Positions 1-9,419 of a stretch of DNA of 64,000 bases are shown piece after piece. Position numbers and translations under genes: made by a program. Each line of letters begins with the position of its first letter. Within the stretch, counting starts at the first letter, position 1. The notes under the pieces were generated by a model. That model was not told the DNA's origin. It ran no database searches and worked only from the letters and a program-made list of their open reading frames with translations. This stretch comes from Lithodes maja (lineage: Eukaryota; Arthropoda; Malacostraca; Decapoda; Lithodidae): NCBI GenBank assembly GCA_037953745.1, contig JBAKBP010003090.1:96922-160921 (forward strand). The letters run 5' to 3'.

Positions 1-1260
1 AAGATGAACATGGGAATCTGCAGAGAGACAAGTGGCCCACAAAAGGCAGATCCCTTTCACATCCAACCCATTTCGTCCATATGACTATCTGATTTTATCT
101 TGAAATTCTCTATTGTTCTTGATCCCACTATAGCACTAGGTAGCCTATTTCACATATCTACGACTCTGTTACGAGAGAGGCAGATCCCTTACACAGCCAA
201 TCTCTCTCTCTCCCTCTTATTTGCACACTGCTACAAATGAGGCAGATCCCTTACACATGCTATCAAGATGAAAATGGGAGTCTGCAGAGAGCCGATTGGC
301 CCACACACGGCAGATCCCTTTCACACCTAATCCATCTCGTCCTATCAAATTTTATGTTGAAGCTCTATTGTTATTGATCCCACTATAGCACTCGGTAGCC
401 TATTACACACATATACAACTCTTTTACCAAGCGAATAGAGGCAGATCCCTTACACAGCCAATCTCTTTCTCTCTCGCTCTTGTTTGTTTGAAAACCGGTA
501 CAAATGAGGCAGATCCCTTACACATGCAACCAAGATGAAAATGGGAGTCTGCAGAGAGCCAAGTGGCCCACATAAGGCAGATCCCTTTCACACTCAACCC
601 ATCTCATAAACGTTACCTGTTATTTACACTACTTACTATACACCCATGTTATCATATACCTGCAACCAAAACACAATTGTAAGAAATAGGAACATAAGAA
701 AATGGGAGTCTGTAGAGAGCCAATTGGCCCATGCAAGACAGATCCTTTTCACACCCAACCCATCTCATAACATCGCTCTCATTTATCTCTGTCTTCCTTA
801 CATTTATGACATCCTAGTCTCTCTCTCTCTCTCTCTCTCACAAATGAGAACATAAGAAAACCGGAGTCTGCAGAGAGCCGATTGGCCCACACATGTCAGA
901 TCCCTTTCACACCCAACCCATCCCGCACTCTCTCTCTCTCTCATATTTATCGCTATCTTCCTTACGTTTATAACATCCTATTGTCTCTCGCCATACTCTC
1001 TCTCCCTCACAAATGAGAACACAAAAAATAAGAAAACGGGAGTCTGCAGAGAGCCGATTGACCTACACATGGCAGATCCCTTTCACACCCAACCCATCTC
1101 GTTCTATCTAATTTCAAGTTGAAGCTCTATTGTTCTTGATCCCATTATAGCACTCGGTAGCCTATTCCACATATCTACAACTCTGTTACTAAACGAATAG
1201 AGGCAGGTCTTTTATACAGCCAATCTCTCCCTCTCTCGCTCTTGTTTGTTTGCACAATCT
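1..1260 (-). mobile_element. Tandem array of CR1/L2-like LINE 3' ends (L-E)
   Basis: The phrase GAGTCTGCAGAGAGCC...GGCAGATCCCTT recurs at about 11, 275, 541, 703, 863 and 1037, in steps of about 264 and 160-175 bp. Between some copies the minus strand encodes the LINE C-terminal motif NRVVDMWNRLPSAI (1140-1200, 380-440, and a partial near 130). Single dispersed copies of the same end occur near 40830 and 61230. The array mixes long and short units, which suggests serial duplication of truncated LINE ends. CT-rich microsatellites fill the gaps. Confidence 0.7.
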
Positions 1261-2030
1261 GTTCCTTCTGTAGTTTCTCCATGCCCGATAAGTTAAATGA
1301 TCTTTTGATATCTGTGACACAGCTCTTGTATCCAACACAATACCCTGCTTGCAAAACCGCTCAAACCCCGGACAACATTGCTTGTAACTTTAATTATTAT
1401 TATTATTAGCCGTTTATTGGAGATTATGTTGAAATTATTACCCCCTTGGAGAAATGAGGTGAAAGATCTCAAAATCGCCAAACTAATGGAACGAACGTCT
1501 TAAAACCTCAAAGCTAATATGCTATACATGAGGGAGAAGGGGTCCAGAAAAAGCGAGACACTATTCATATCCAGTCTCAAATTTACGTTCCTTGTTTCTA
1601 TAATCCGGTTTTTTTTTCCAGTTGATCCATGGTAAAATGAATCCCTTAGCAACTGATTTTTCGATGTGTGATAGAAGAATATGCAACTACTATGTCTCTG
1701 CATCATATAAGTACCAAGTTTTCATAATTAACAACAGATTTCGCTTCAAATTGTTCGTAATAGTGGACTAATCAAGAGGGAGACATGGCAATTTACTGTC
1801 AGCTTGAAAAAAATAGACTATAGTTATTATCATTATCTATACAAAGTTAAAGTAATTAACCACAGTTCTCCTTATGCCCCTGGTATAGTGATTCAATGGC
1901 CAACGTACTGAAACTTCCTGCACACATTCCTGTATTCCCTCTCACACTCAACTCAGTCTTGAAGCAACCTTGCCCCGGTTTGCCTTGGATACTACCTATT
2001 CATTAGATTTTGGGATCTGGTCCTTGGATC
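1261..2030. other. No gene seen; a small M1 fragment inside
   Basis: The stretch holds an (ATT)n run at 1391-1410 and an M1 fragment at 1471-1560 (minus orientation, from AAATCGCCAAACTAATGG to the GGGGTCCAGAAAAAGCGAG end). I looked here for the missing NICN1 terminal exon on the minus strand and found no matching C-terminal motif. Confidence 0.5.
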
Positions 2031-2037
2031 CTCTTAA

Positions 2038-2365
2038 GGGGAGATATCTACTTGAGGGATTTTTTTCTGGACCCCTTTCTCCCTCATGTTTAGCCCCATT
2101 GCTTTTGAGATTTTAAGACCTTCGCCCTAGTAGTTTGGATATTTTAAGACATTTTGCCCCATTTCTGTCAATTTTAAGACCTTTCGTGCCGTTAAGGTGT
2201 CGATTTTTTCCTGGCGAGCGATAGCGAGCCTGTAATTTAAGAGCAACCGGCCTCCGGCCTGGACATTTTTCTACCGAAAAATGTACAAATTCATCTTGAA
2301 AGGGGGTCTAGGGGATGTAATTTTAAGCTTGATGGAGGTCTAGGGAACAAACTAAATACCTCCCC
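2038..2365 (+). mobile_element. M1 MITE, full length, TTAA-flanked
   Basis: TTAA at 2034-2037 and 2366-2369 flanks GGGGAGAT...CTCCCC ends. Internal landmarks shared by all M1 copies are CCTCATGTTTAGCCCCATT, the GGCGAGCGATAGCGAGCC segment and a CGGCC...GGCCGG hairpin. It encodes nothing, so it must be mobilised by a transposase supplied elsewhere. Confidence 0.8.
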
Positions 2366-2371
2366 TTAAGG

Positions 2372-2465
2372 GCTGCATACGAAGCAGCTTGCTATTAGAG
2401 ATCCCACAGTAACTAACTATAGGATCGCTACTTCCTATATGCCGTATCCTCCTGCACGAATATGG
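2372..2465 (-). pseudogene. Degenerate partial copy of NICN1 exon 4
   Basis: On the minus strand this reads TTCGTGCAGGAGGATACGGC, parallel to exon 4 TTCATTCAGGAGGTGACGGC. After about 40 unrelated bases it reads CTGCTTCGTATGCAGCCCTT, parallel to CTGCCTCGTATGCCGCCCTT. It has an in-frame stop, no flanking splice sites, and is cut by the M1 copy ending at 2365. It looks like a relic of a local exon duplication. Confidence 0.55.
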
Positions 2466-2675
2466 TGTTGTCTGTTCTTTTTTTACCCTACTTTACTAGT
2501 CCCATCATCTAGGTTTCTGTTCTATACAGATATTCCACCTCTGACCTTCCCCCCCCCCCCCCCCCCACCCCGGCATGATAATAGGGCTAGATGAAGAAGA
2601 TGATATAATTTTGTTGTCTTTTTAACCAGCTATTCTTCTATGCTGTTTTACTATAATTATATTTCTTTCCCGTAC

Positions 2676-2831
2676 CTGCCCCCCTCGTGTGATGATAGGG
2701 ACACTGAAGGGCGGCATACGAGGCAGCTCCCTGTAGGCCGTCACCTCCTGAATGAAGAAAGTCTGCCACACAGGAGACGGCTGACGAAGGACCAAACGCA
2801 GCCCAATCACATCTTGCCAATCTACTCGGCT
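2676..2831 (-). CDS. NICN1: NICN1 coding exon 4
   Basis: The exon has 52 codons, with acceptor CTTCCTTTCCACAG|AGCCGA and donor GGGGGCAG|GTACGG. It carries the most conserved family block, LRLVLRQPSPVWQTFFIQEV. Phase 0 at both ends means a further exon must follow at lower coordinates. None was recognised between 1 and 2675, where I found LINE ends, M1 pieces and a degenerate partial copy of this same exon. Confidence 0.87.
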
Positions 2832-5800
2832 CTGTGGAAAGGAAGGAATTAGACCATTTTAGCCGGCTTAAGAAGGACTAGCAGTAATACTAAACAATAC
2901 AAATGATCTCCAATAATTCTTTAACTCCTACATATCCACTCATCATCACAACACGGTCAGTAAATAGCAAGGTTATAGCCATCACTGAAGCCGGGCAAAT
3001 CACCCCCCGAACTTTGCACCATAGATGATAATCACCTGTTCTCCCACTAACGAACCAATAAACGTGGAGGAGGGGGTAGCCCTCTTCTGCCACCAGGACC
3101 TATGCCTCACACAACTAAAGATTAATGTTCCTGACACAGTCGAAGCACTTTGGATTCGTGTTACACCAAAACACCACACTAGACAGGCAGCATCTCACGT
3201 TCACCCTCCAAATATCTCATTACAGCACCTGCTTAAAAAAACAATTCGCTTAAAACCTATTCTGGCACCGCCTTAGTATGCATGCCAAGTATAGGCTCTC
3301 CATCTTCAACACTGAGGAAGTAGTTCGTGCTGACGGGTGAGGGGACAAAACAAATCGCTTAATACATATTCTGGCACCACCTTAGTATGCATGCCAAGTA
3401 TGGGCTCTCCATCTTGAAAACTGAGGGAGTAGTTCGTGAACAAACAGACAGACAGACAGAAAGTGCCCTTTATATAGTAGCTTAAACAGAAGTTTGATCT
3501 CCATGGAAGGTACCGATCCGTGTTATTGTGAGAATCTGGCCCATCGTTTTCAGATCAAAGCAGTGAGATGAAGCTCTTGTGTATATCCGCCTTTATTTAT
3601 TTATATATTCAGGCATATACCCCATATCTGGGGTGGCCGACTCGAGATAGAGCCCGAACAGAAACAACATTTAAAGTTCCATTTCCGCCTTCATAATCTG
3701 CTTAATTTCAGTTGTCCTCATTTTGATTACTTAACTATTGCTAAGCTTTTATAGCTCGCTTTCGCTCGCCCACAAAAATCGCCAAAACAATGGGGCGAAA
3801 CGTGTTATAATTGTCAAACTAAGGGGTGTGAACTAACCTCAAGACAAGTGACGGACACAAAGTCATGGCTGGCTGTCTCCGTGTGGGGGTGTGGCATTAT
3901 CACCTTGTTCTTCACCCCTACCTGCCAAACAAGGGAGGTTAAGCCGGTATCACACGAGCTTTTATTGTCAACATTCGATGATCAACATTTTGTTGGCAAC
4001 ATTTCTGGACTATTTTGCACTGGTATCGGAAACTAGACTGATGGTAGATGAATTTAGGGAACCGAATTATTGTAAATGTTGACCTCATAAGCTGCCAGAC
4101 CAGTGTTGAGGATAATTGTTGAGGGAAATAGTGCTCGTGTGATACCAGCTTTAGTCACTTTATACAGTTAGGCCACCCACGCGTCCACTTGATACAAGCA
4201 ATGGAGGTTAGTCAAAATAGTTTGACAATGAATATATAATAATTGCACCTTCAAAATATTGTTGACATTCCTGTCAATGATTGTACACGATTTATCATCA
4301 AGATTGAGGCCGAACTTTTGAATACGGGTTTACATTCACTTTTAAAGGCATATCTATAGGTACATGTAAAATTATATATTTATGTAATGTAAACATTAAT
4401 TATAACACTTTATATAGCCTATATATTAATTATTGTAGCAGATATACCTAATAGATCAAAACCATTGACTGTTATTGCATAAAGAGAAACATAAAAGGCC
4501 CACCAACTGTCACGAGTAACTGAACAAACTACCCAGGCACAGTTGTGTAAATAAATGTGTGTGTACCTGCCAGGCCCCCGGGTCCTTCCACGCCCACCCA
4601 GCATCACCACCACCGCCCACCTCCCCACTCCCCAGTAACCCACCGCCCGTGCTGCCTGAAGACGGGGCCCTCAACACGTGCACGCCCACAGCCCAGGTGT
4701 AGTGGTTCCTGAAGGTGATCTCGCCTATCTGACGCAGAGAGGAGTTATCACTATTAAGGGGGGATGGTTCACTTTTTTGGGCGATTTTTGCATGTATTCA
4801 TTATTTTTCTAGTTTCCTCCCTAGACCTCCATCAAATTTAAAAATAAACATCCATTAGATCCCTCTGCTAGATTAATTTGTAAATTTTTCGGTAGAAAAA
4901 TTTCCCGACATAAGGCCGGTTCTTCCAACATTACAGGCTCACTATCGTTCGCCAAAGAAAAAATCGACACCTAAATAGCACGAAAGGTCTAAATATTGAA
5001 GAAGAAATGGGGTGAACGGTCTTAAAATCGACTAACTAATGGGGCAAACATCTTAACATCTGAAAACTAATGGGGCTAAACATGAGGGAGAAACCGGCCC
5101 ATCTTAATGAGCCAAAAGTGCTAGTTTACCGGGAACCCAATACCTCATTAGGCTCTACAGTCAATACGGCCACAACCACAATGGCCACAGTTTCTTAACA
5201 TTAACATACAAAATGTAACCTAAAGAAACTTAAACTAACCTAACCCAACCAGATCACACAAAACCGTTGGTATGGCACAAGATTCCTGGTTATCACACAG
5301 GGGTCCAAGACTTTATTATGTACAGTCACTTTTCAAATTAGTGGACTTCACTTATTATTTATTATGGAAGTTCATCTCTGGAAACGAATTTATGAATATA
5401 ATTTTCAAGACATCAACTACAAAACAATATCTTGCAGGACCATATTTTCCATTATCACTATAGCCAGGTGCCTACTGAAAAGCCTTTTGCATAGCGGGCT
5501 CAGCTCAATCTTTACTATGAAATAGAGCATTTTATGTAATAATTTGAGCTAAATAAAGAATGATAATTTTAATTTGAAGAAGGATCCAAATAGACCCATC
5601 TCGTACTAGATAATATTAATTAAGAGTTTGGTCGTTTGGGTTGCGGCCGTTTAGGGGTGTGGCTTAAATTACTTGCTTCCTCATTATGTAAGCCCAGACA
5701 CAATAAAGGTTGCTTATGATTGATGGCATAAAAAGGGTATAGAAAAGCTATAGTACGAAAAAGGTAATCTATATCAATGGGTATAATGATACCTTTTCAT

Positions 5801-6198
5801 CTGTATAATTATCACTATCGCTCGCCAGAAAAACATGACACCTGAATGCAACATAACTTTTGATAATAAAACAAATGGGGAGAAAAAGTCTTAAAATCGC
5901 CAAAATAAAGAGGGTAAGTGAATTCCAAAAACAGGCACCTTGGGTTAGATAGAGTTAACATACTTCATATTGTCAATGAAAAGTGTCGACAGAAAACTAT
6001 TTGGAGTTACCATCTACGTGTTTAGAACTCTTTCAATAAAATCCCTTTATATGATTGTCTCTTATCAAAGTGAAAGCCCGTGGCATGTAAGGTCCAAGGG
6101 AATGGACTGCCTTTTTGACAAATTAATATGATGGGTCCAGCGTGATTTCATATACAGTATATATATACATATAAATAAATATTTATATATATATACAC

Positions 6199-6253
<55 letters not shown>

Positions 6254-8091
6254 TCAGTCTGAGTTAGTCCATCTCTAGGTTCCCATTCTGTTACCCTAGT
6301 CGTCCATCTGTTATCATCTCTTCGAAATATATAACCTTCCCAGGACCATTTCCTTTTCTTAATAGTACTGAGGATATCTTCTACTAATGTTTGTTCTCTT
6401 ATCCAAGAGGCTCCCTTCTTGTTTCTCCAAGTTATGTCTAACATTATCCTCTCCATTCCTCTTTGGGCACTCCTAAGTTTTCGTTCTAGACACTTTGTTA
6501 CACTCCAAGCTTCGAACCCATAAATTAATACAGGGAGGACACGTTGGTTGTATACTTTCCTTTTAAATGAAAGAGGTAGTTTGCTTTTCATAATAGAACT
6601 CTGTTTACCAAATGCATTTCAGCCCAGGTCTATCCTTCGCTTGAAGCCAGACCCTTGGCTTCTAAGATGAAGTGAAAGCCCTAAAAGTGCTACGAAACCG
6701 AAGCCAGAAATGTCAAATGTTATGAAACCTAAGTCGAAGACTTTGCCTAAAAATTCTAGCTTGGTGTAGCCGAAGCCGGCTTCAGTGTCATGTCTGGCCA
6801 CATCTCTATGCCAATATAGGCCACATAAATCAAAGAATGTCTTTCTCTTTGATGAGGCACTCGTCAAAGGCAGTTCTGCCTTTTGTCTCTCTCATCCACA
6901 TAGAGAATAAAAATAAAGGGGAGAAACTGAGCTCTGAGCCTCAGTCTACCTCCCACAGTGGGCTAGGTTAACTGACAGCAGTGTTGCCAATGGTTTTATT
7001 CTGTGTGCCACTACCAAACTTTATTGCAGCCAAATTTTTATACAATTTGATTATTCAGTTTTCATTCAAGTCATTAATAAAATAGCGAATACGCTAATCG
7101 TGTATCCGTGCATTTAGGGACAACCTGATTTGAGTATCCATGCGTGAGAGGGTTAAGATCTCTACAATTAAATGGTCTAACCGACAAAAATAATAAGCTT
7201 AAATGGAGCACAAGTCGTCGTCTTGAGAATGTCAAAGACTGGAACTCTCTACGTCAAGTGGTTCTTCTGTAATGATGTGATGAATAGAAGGTAACTTTGC
7301 CACCAGAATCACGCCGTTTTGGAGCCGCGTCCGAACACTTGCCTGCATTACAACTTTGGTTTGTAAACACTCGCAGCTCCCATTGCCTCGTGTAGGCGAT
7401 TTTAGTTTCTAATCACAGCTGTTATCGCCATTATGGTCATAATGTCATGTGCAGTATATTGATATCTGCCACAATTGTAATAATTATTGACACTGTACAC
7501 TGCTTGCGTGCATGGGTTCAGACACCACAGAAATTTTAGAGAGCTGTGCTTGCAACACTGAGGCAAAGCAAAGATTGAGCTTGGTGTATGTTTGCGATAC
7601 CATCCGCTCTAATGAACAAAGCTTTTTCGTGCGCGACTTAAAGCCCAAAGAGAGGGGCATTCTTTAGAAAGGACATCCGGTCTGCACGGAGCAGCTTTGA
7701 CTGTCCTCTAGAAAGGATACCCTGGCTCCATGGGTTAAATAGACTAGTTAAAATCGATAAATGGTTATTTAGATTGTCGAACATAAGCTTGTGTAATGCT
7801 ATTTTACCTGTGTGGGTTGAGGAAAGGTGAAGATGAAAGGTGACTTATGTGCCATTTACTTGGGCATTATTCGATAAGAACACTAGCTATAATAAGTAAG
7901 TAAGTGGGTAGATAAACACTGATAAAAGGCTCAAGTGACGCCAAATAAATGAACGTATATCATCTTACCTGTGTGGGCTGAGGGAAAGTGAGTGTGATAA
8001 TGAAACAGCCAGTCCTGGATGTAAGGGCCCCCTCGTCAGCACACACGGGGGTGGGGCCGGACTGAGTGAACACCACGGTCTCTCGCGACAT
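2676..8091 (-). CDS. NICN1: Nicolin-1 homolog (NICN1), four coding exons, 3' end not found
   Basis: Nicolin-1 is a non-catalytic subunit of the neuronal tubulin polyglutamylase complex in vertebrates (family knowledge). Four exons, 8091-7969, 4728-4567, 3921-3838 and 2831-2676, join in phase 0 at every junction with GT/AG sites and give 175 codons. Recognition rests on ordered matches to the family as I recall it: an MSR start, a TFP motif at the end of exon 1, EITFRNHYT (exon 2; vertebrate EITFKNYYT), IMPHPH (exon 3; LMPDPH) and LRLVLRQPSPVW (exon 4; LRLILRQPSPLW). The spacing from exon 3 to LRL matches the human protein without gaps. Human NICN1 is about 213 residues, so roughly 40 C-terminal residues are missing: beyond the left edge or not recognised. 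Exon 2 carries a Gly/Ser-rich loop. MITEs lie close to exons 2 and 3. The protein has no signal peptide or membrane segment. Confidence 0.88.
3601..3690 (-). mobile_element. L-D LINE 3' end, short 5'-truncated copy
   Basis: ATATTCAGGCATATACCCCAT...GGCCGACTCGAGATAGAGCCCGAACAGAAACAAC matches the 3' end of the longer L-D copies at 13655 and 30553. A degenerate ATTT/ATAT tail replaces the usual (GTAT)n. Confidence 0.7.
3745..3826 (-). mobile_element. M1 fragment beside the NICN1 exon 3 donor
   Basis: CTCGCTTTCGCTCGCC...CAATGGGGCGAAACG...CAAACTAAGGGG matches the middle of M1. Its edge is about 11 bp from the splice donor at 3837. Confidence 0.65.
3838..3921 (-). CDS. NICN1: NICN1 coding exon 3
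   Basis: The exon has 28 codons, with acceptor CCCTTGTTTGGCAG|GTAGGG and donor CTTGAG|GTTAGT. It encodes VIMPHPHTETASHDF, matching the MPDPHSEEGAQEY block of vertebrate nicolin in register. An M3 MITE ends 22 bp upstream of the exon and an M1 fragment ends about 11 bp beyond its donor, so this 84-bp exon sits almost alone between two transposons. Confidence 0.85.
3943..4150. mobile_element. M3 MITE, full length, in NICN1 intron 2
   Basis: Inverted ends GCCGGTATCACACGAGC and GCTCGTGTGATACCAGC enclose about 205 bp with no coding capacity. TTAA sits at 3939-3942. The interior carries GCACTGGTATCGGAAACTA and AGCTGCCAGACCAG, shared with the other M3 copies. Confidence 0.8.
4567..4728 (-). CDS. 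NICN1: NICN1 coding exon 2
   Basis: The exon has 54 codons. The acceptor is a pyrimidine tract ending GCGTCAG|ATAGGC and the donor is CTGGCAG|GTACAC. The first third carries the conserved EITFRNHYT segment. The rest is a Gly/Ser/Ala-rich loop (APSSGSTGGG..., VGGGGDAG) longer than in vertebrates. The exon is far more GC-rich than the DNA around it. A full M1 MITE begins about 29 bp upstream of its 5' edge (4758). Confidence 0.85.
4758..5103 (-). mobile_element. M1 MITE, full length, in NICN1 intron 1
   Basis: TTAA lies at 4754-4757 and 5104-5107, with GGGGGATGG and GGCCCATC ends. All M1 landmarks are present. It sits about 29 bp upstream of exon 2. Confidence 0.8.
5272..5320 (+). mobile_element. 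Possible tiny L-B LINE fragment
   Basis: The translation WLSHRGPRL is identical to a motif in the L-B C-terminus (18012-18040). Nothing else around it aligns, so it may be an ancient fragment or chance. Confidence 0.3.
5815..5935 (-). mobile_element. M1 fragment
   Basis: ATCGCTCGCCAGAAAAACATGACACCTGAATG...GGGGAGAAAAAGTCTTAAAATCGCC follows the M1 middle and right part. The termini are lost. Confidence 0.55.
6192..6250. repeat. (TA)n microsatellite, tail of the RTE relic
   Basis: A near-pure TA run lies directly at the 3' side of the RTE-like LINE fragment on the minus strand. That placement fits a LINE whose 3' tail is a simple repeat. Confidence 0.85.
6251..6612 (-). pseudogene. RTE/BovB-like LINE reverse transcriptase C-terminus
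   Basis: The minus strand encodes KRKVYNQRVLPVLIYGFEAW, KLRSAQRGMERIMLDITWRN and VEDILSTIKKRKWSW, the post-RT region of arthropod RTE-like retrotransposons. The copy is truncated at its 5' side and runs into the (TA)n tail. Confidence 0.8.
6620..6850. repeat. Degenerate GAAGCC-rich stretch
   Basis: Variants of GAAGCC/AAGCC and GAAACC/GAAACCTAAG recur irregularly. The minus strand stays open through it for 82 codons with Gly/Phe periodicity, which I attribute to the repeat rather than to a gene. Confidence 0.45.
6851..6918 (+). mobile_element. L-A LINE 3' end fragment
   Basis: GAGGCACTCGTCAAAGGCAG...TCTGCCTTTTGTCTCTCTCA...CACATAGAGAATAAAAATAAA matches the last bases of L-A, with an A-rich tail. 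Confidence 0.7.
6919..7799. other. NICN1 intron 1, no recognised element
   Basis: I see no exon on either strand, no strong repeat and no microsatellite. A short palindromic pair (AAAGGACATCC / CTAGAAAGGATACC) near 7665-7720 is too weak to name. Confidence 0.4.
7800..7845 (-). pseudogene. Possible degenerate copy of the NICN1 exon 1 3' end
   Basis: The minus strand reads TTTCCTCAACCCACACAG|GTAAAAT, close to exon 1's TTTCCCTCAGCCCACACAG|GTAAGAT about 160 bp away. It includes the splice donor, but homology fades within about 40 bp. It may be a relic of a local tandem duplication. Confidence 0.4.
7969..8091 (-). CDS. NICN1: NICN1 coding exon 1
   Basis: The exon has 41 codons and starts MSRETVV. 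The reading frame stays open further upstream, but that stretch is a foldback repeat (8159-8477), and the family also begins with MSR, so this ATG is chosen. It ends CACACAG|GTAAGA, a strong donor, in phase 0. A possible 5' UTR acceptor (TTCTGATTTTAG) lies about 25 bases upstream of the ATG, so transcription may start further out. Confidence 0.82.
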
Positions 8092-8158
8092 CACAACACT
8101 CTTAGCTTCTTTACATCTAAAATCAGAATATTTATCACCAATCAGATTTTCAAATATG

Positions 8159-8477
8159 TTGTACACTCGGATACCATAGTCTCTAGCCCAGCCCACTCTG
8201 GCACGAGGTGAGGCCAGGACCCTTTCTGGACGGTGGCCCACAGTGATAGTTATGGCTGGGATTTGTGAGACAGAGAAACGCACACACGAACACAGCGTGA
8301 AGCATTTGGGACAGGATTCGAAGTCTTCAAATGCTTCACACTGTACTCGTTTGTGTGTTGCCCTCTCTCTCAAACCACACCCCTCACCATCACTGTGGGC
8401 CGCCATCCAGAAAGGGTCCTGGCCTCACCTTTTGCCAGAGTGGGGTGGGCTAGAGACTATGGTATCCGAGTGTACAA
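8159..8477. repeat. Foldback repeat directly upstream of NICN1
   Basis: Two arms of about 155 bp face each other: TTGTACACTCGGATACCATA at 8159 and its reverse complement ending at 8477. The arms differ at scattered bases and meet near 8318. Fragments with the same terminal sequence occur at 50693 and 50888. It starts 68 bp before the NICN1 ATG, so it covers the likely promoter. Confidence 0.85.
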
Positions 8478-8479
8478 TG

Positions 8480-8890
8480 ACATCTTTGCCTGGTCAGGGA
8501 CTAAAGAGGGTCCTGTATACAAACAATCATTAAGATTTAAGGCGGAAGGTGACGTTTTGGCCAAACTATCTAAAATTTTGAAATCTAACTATAAAAAGCG
8601 ACCCTAATAGGAATAGTCTTGCTGTCACGTTAGATCCTGTGATGCGCAAGATAAAGTGTAGGTGATTCTGTTATGATTTCCTAATATGTTGACTCAATGA
8701 ATTTGCAATCTAGCTGGTCTTTAATAAGTATGACATATTGTTGGAGTGCGATAAATTACTTCTGCAGGCCACGTACTTTACCTATTGCAAGACAATGATT
8801 ATTCGGCAAGGTGCCCCTGGTTATGTGCCATAGCAATTATACCCGCTACGGATCCTTATATGACCCACTAATCGCATAACCAAATTTTGT
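8480..8890. other. Intergenic, nothing recognised
   Basis: I see no coding exon, inverted repeat or known element end here. Confidence 0.4.
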
Positions 8891-8891
8891 A

Positions 8892-9415
8892 GGTCTATCT
8901 ATCTATCTATTGCCTGACGCCGTGATCCCCGAAGGGGTGGCCACGAACGAACCGCCCCCATGCACCTCTGTCCCCAGTCAGTCGACGCCCCTCCCCCCAA
9001 CCAGCACCGCCTTCATTCATGTAGTTCCTCACTCCATCCTTCCACCTCATATTCGGTCTACCTCTCCCCCTCTGTCCCTCCACCTCGCTCTCGTACACCC
9101 TCTTAGTCATTCTCTCGCTTTCCATACGTTCCATATGGCCGAACCATCTCAAGTTGTTCCTTTTCACACTTTCCAGCACATCTACCTCCACACCACACCT
9201 CCTTCTTACTTCCTCATTAGTCTGTCTATCCCTCCATGTAATTCCGCACGCACTCCTTAAGTAATTCATTTCCACTGCTCTCACTCTTGGTCTGAGTCTC
9301 TCAACCAACGTCCATGCTTCGCTTCCGTAAGTCAGTGTCGGGATTACCACACTGTCATGCAAGGACTTCTTCACTTCCATACTGACCACCCTATTTCTTG
9401 TTACTGCTTTTAGCG
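8892..9415 (-). pseudogene. L-C LINE C-terminus with (TAGA)n tail
   Basis: A 160-codon minus-strand frame reads PTLTYGSEAWTLVERLRPRV, NYLRSACGITWRDRQTNEEV and NLRWFGHMERMESERMTKRV, the region after the reverse transcriptase in a common arthropod LINE type. Its stop is at 8907 and a (TAGA)n tract follows immediately. The 5' part is missing, as expected for a 5'-truncated LINE. Confidence 0.8.
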
Positions 9416-9419
9416 TAAA

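Noticed and set aside
2995..3095. Possible NICN1 exon with an EEGYPLL-type peptide on the minus strand
   Set aside because: Its frame and splice sites can be made to fit, but 3838-3921 matches the family block (IMPHPH) in register, joins in phase on both sides and leaves no room for this one.
6148..6250. YIYIYI open frames over (TA)n tracts, also at 10081, 10465, 49605, 59129 and 63299
   Set aside because: TA dinucleotides translate as Tyr-Ile without stops on both strands; these are simple repeats.
8092..8406. N-terminal extension of the NICN1 exon 1 frame
   Set aside because: The frame is open, but the DNA is an inverted repeat and the family starts at the MSR used here.
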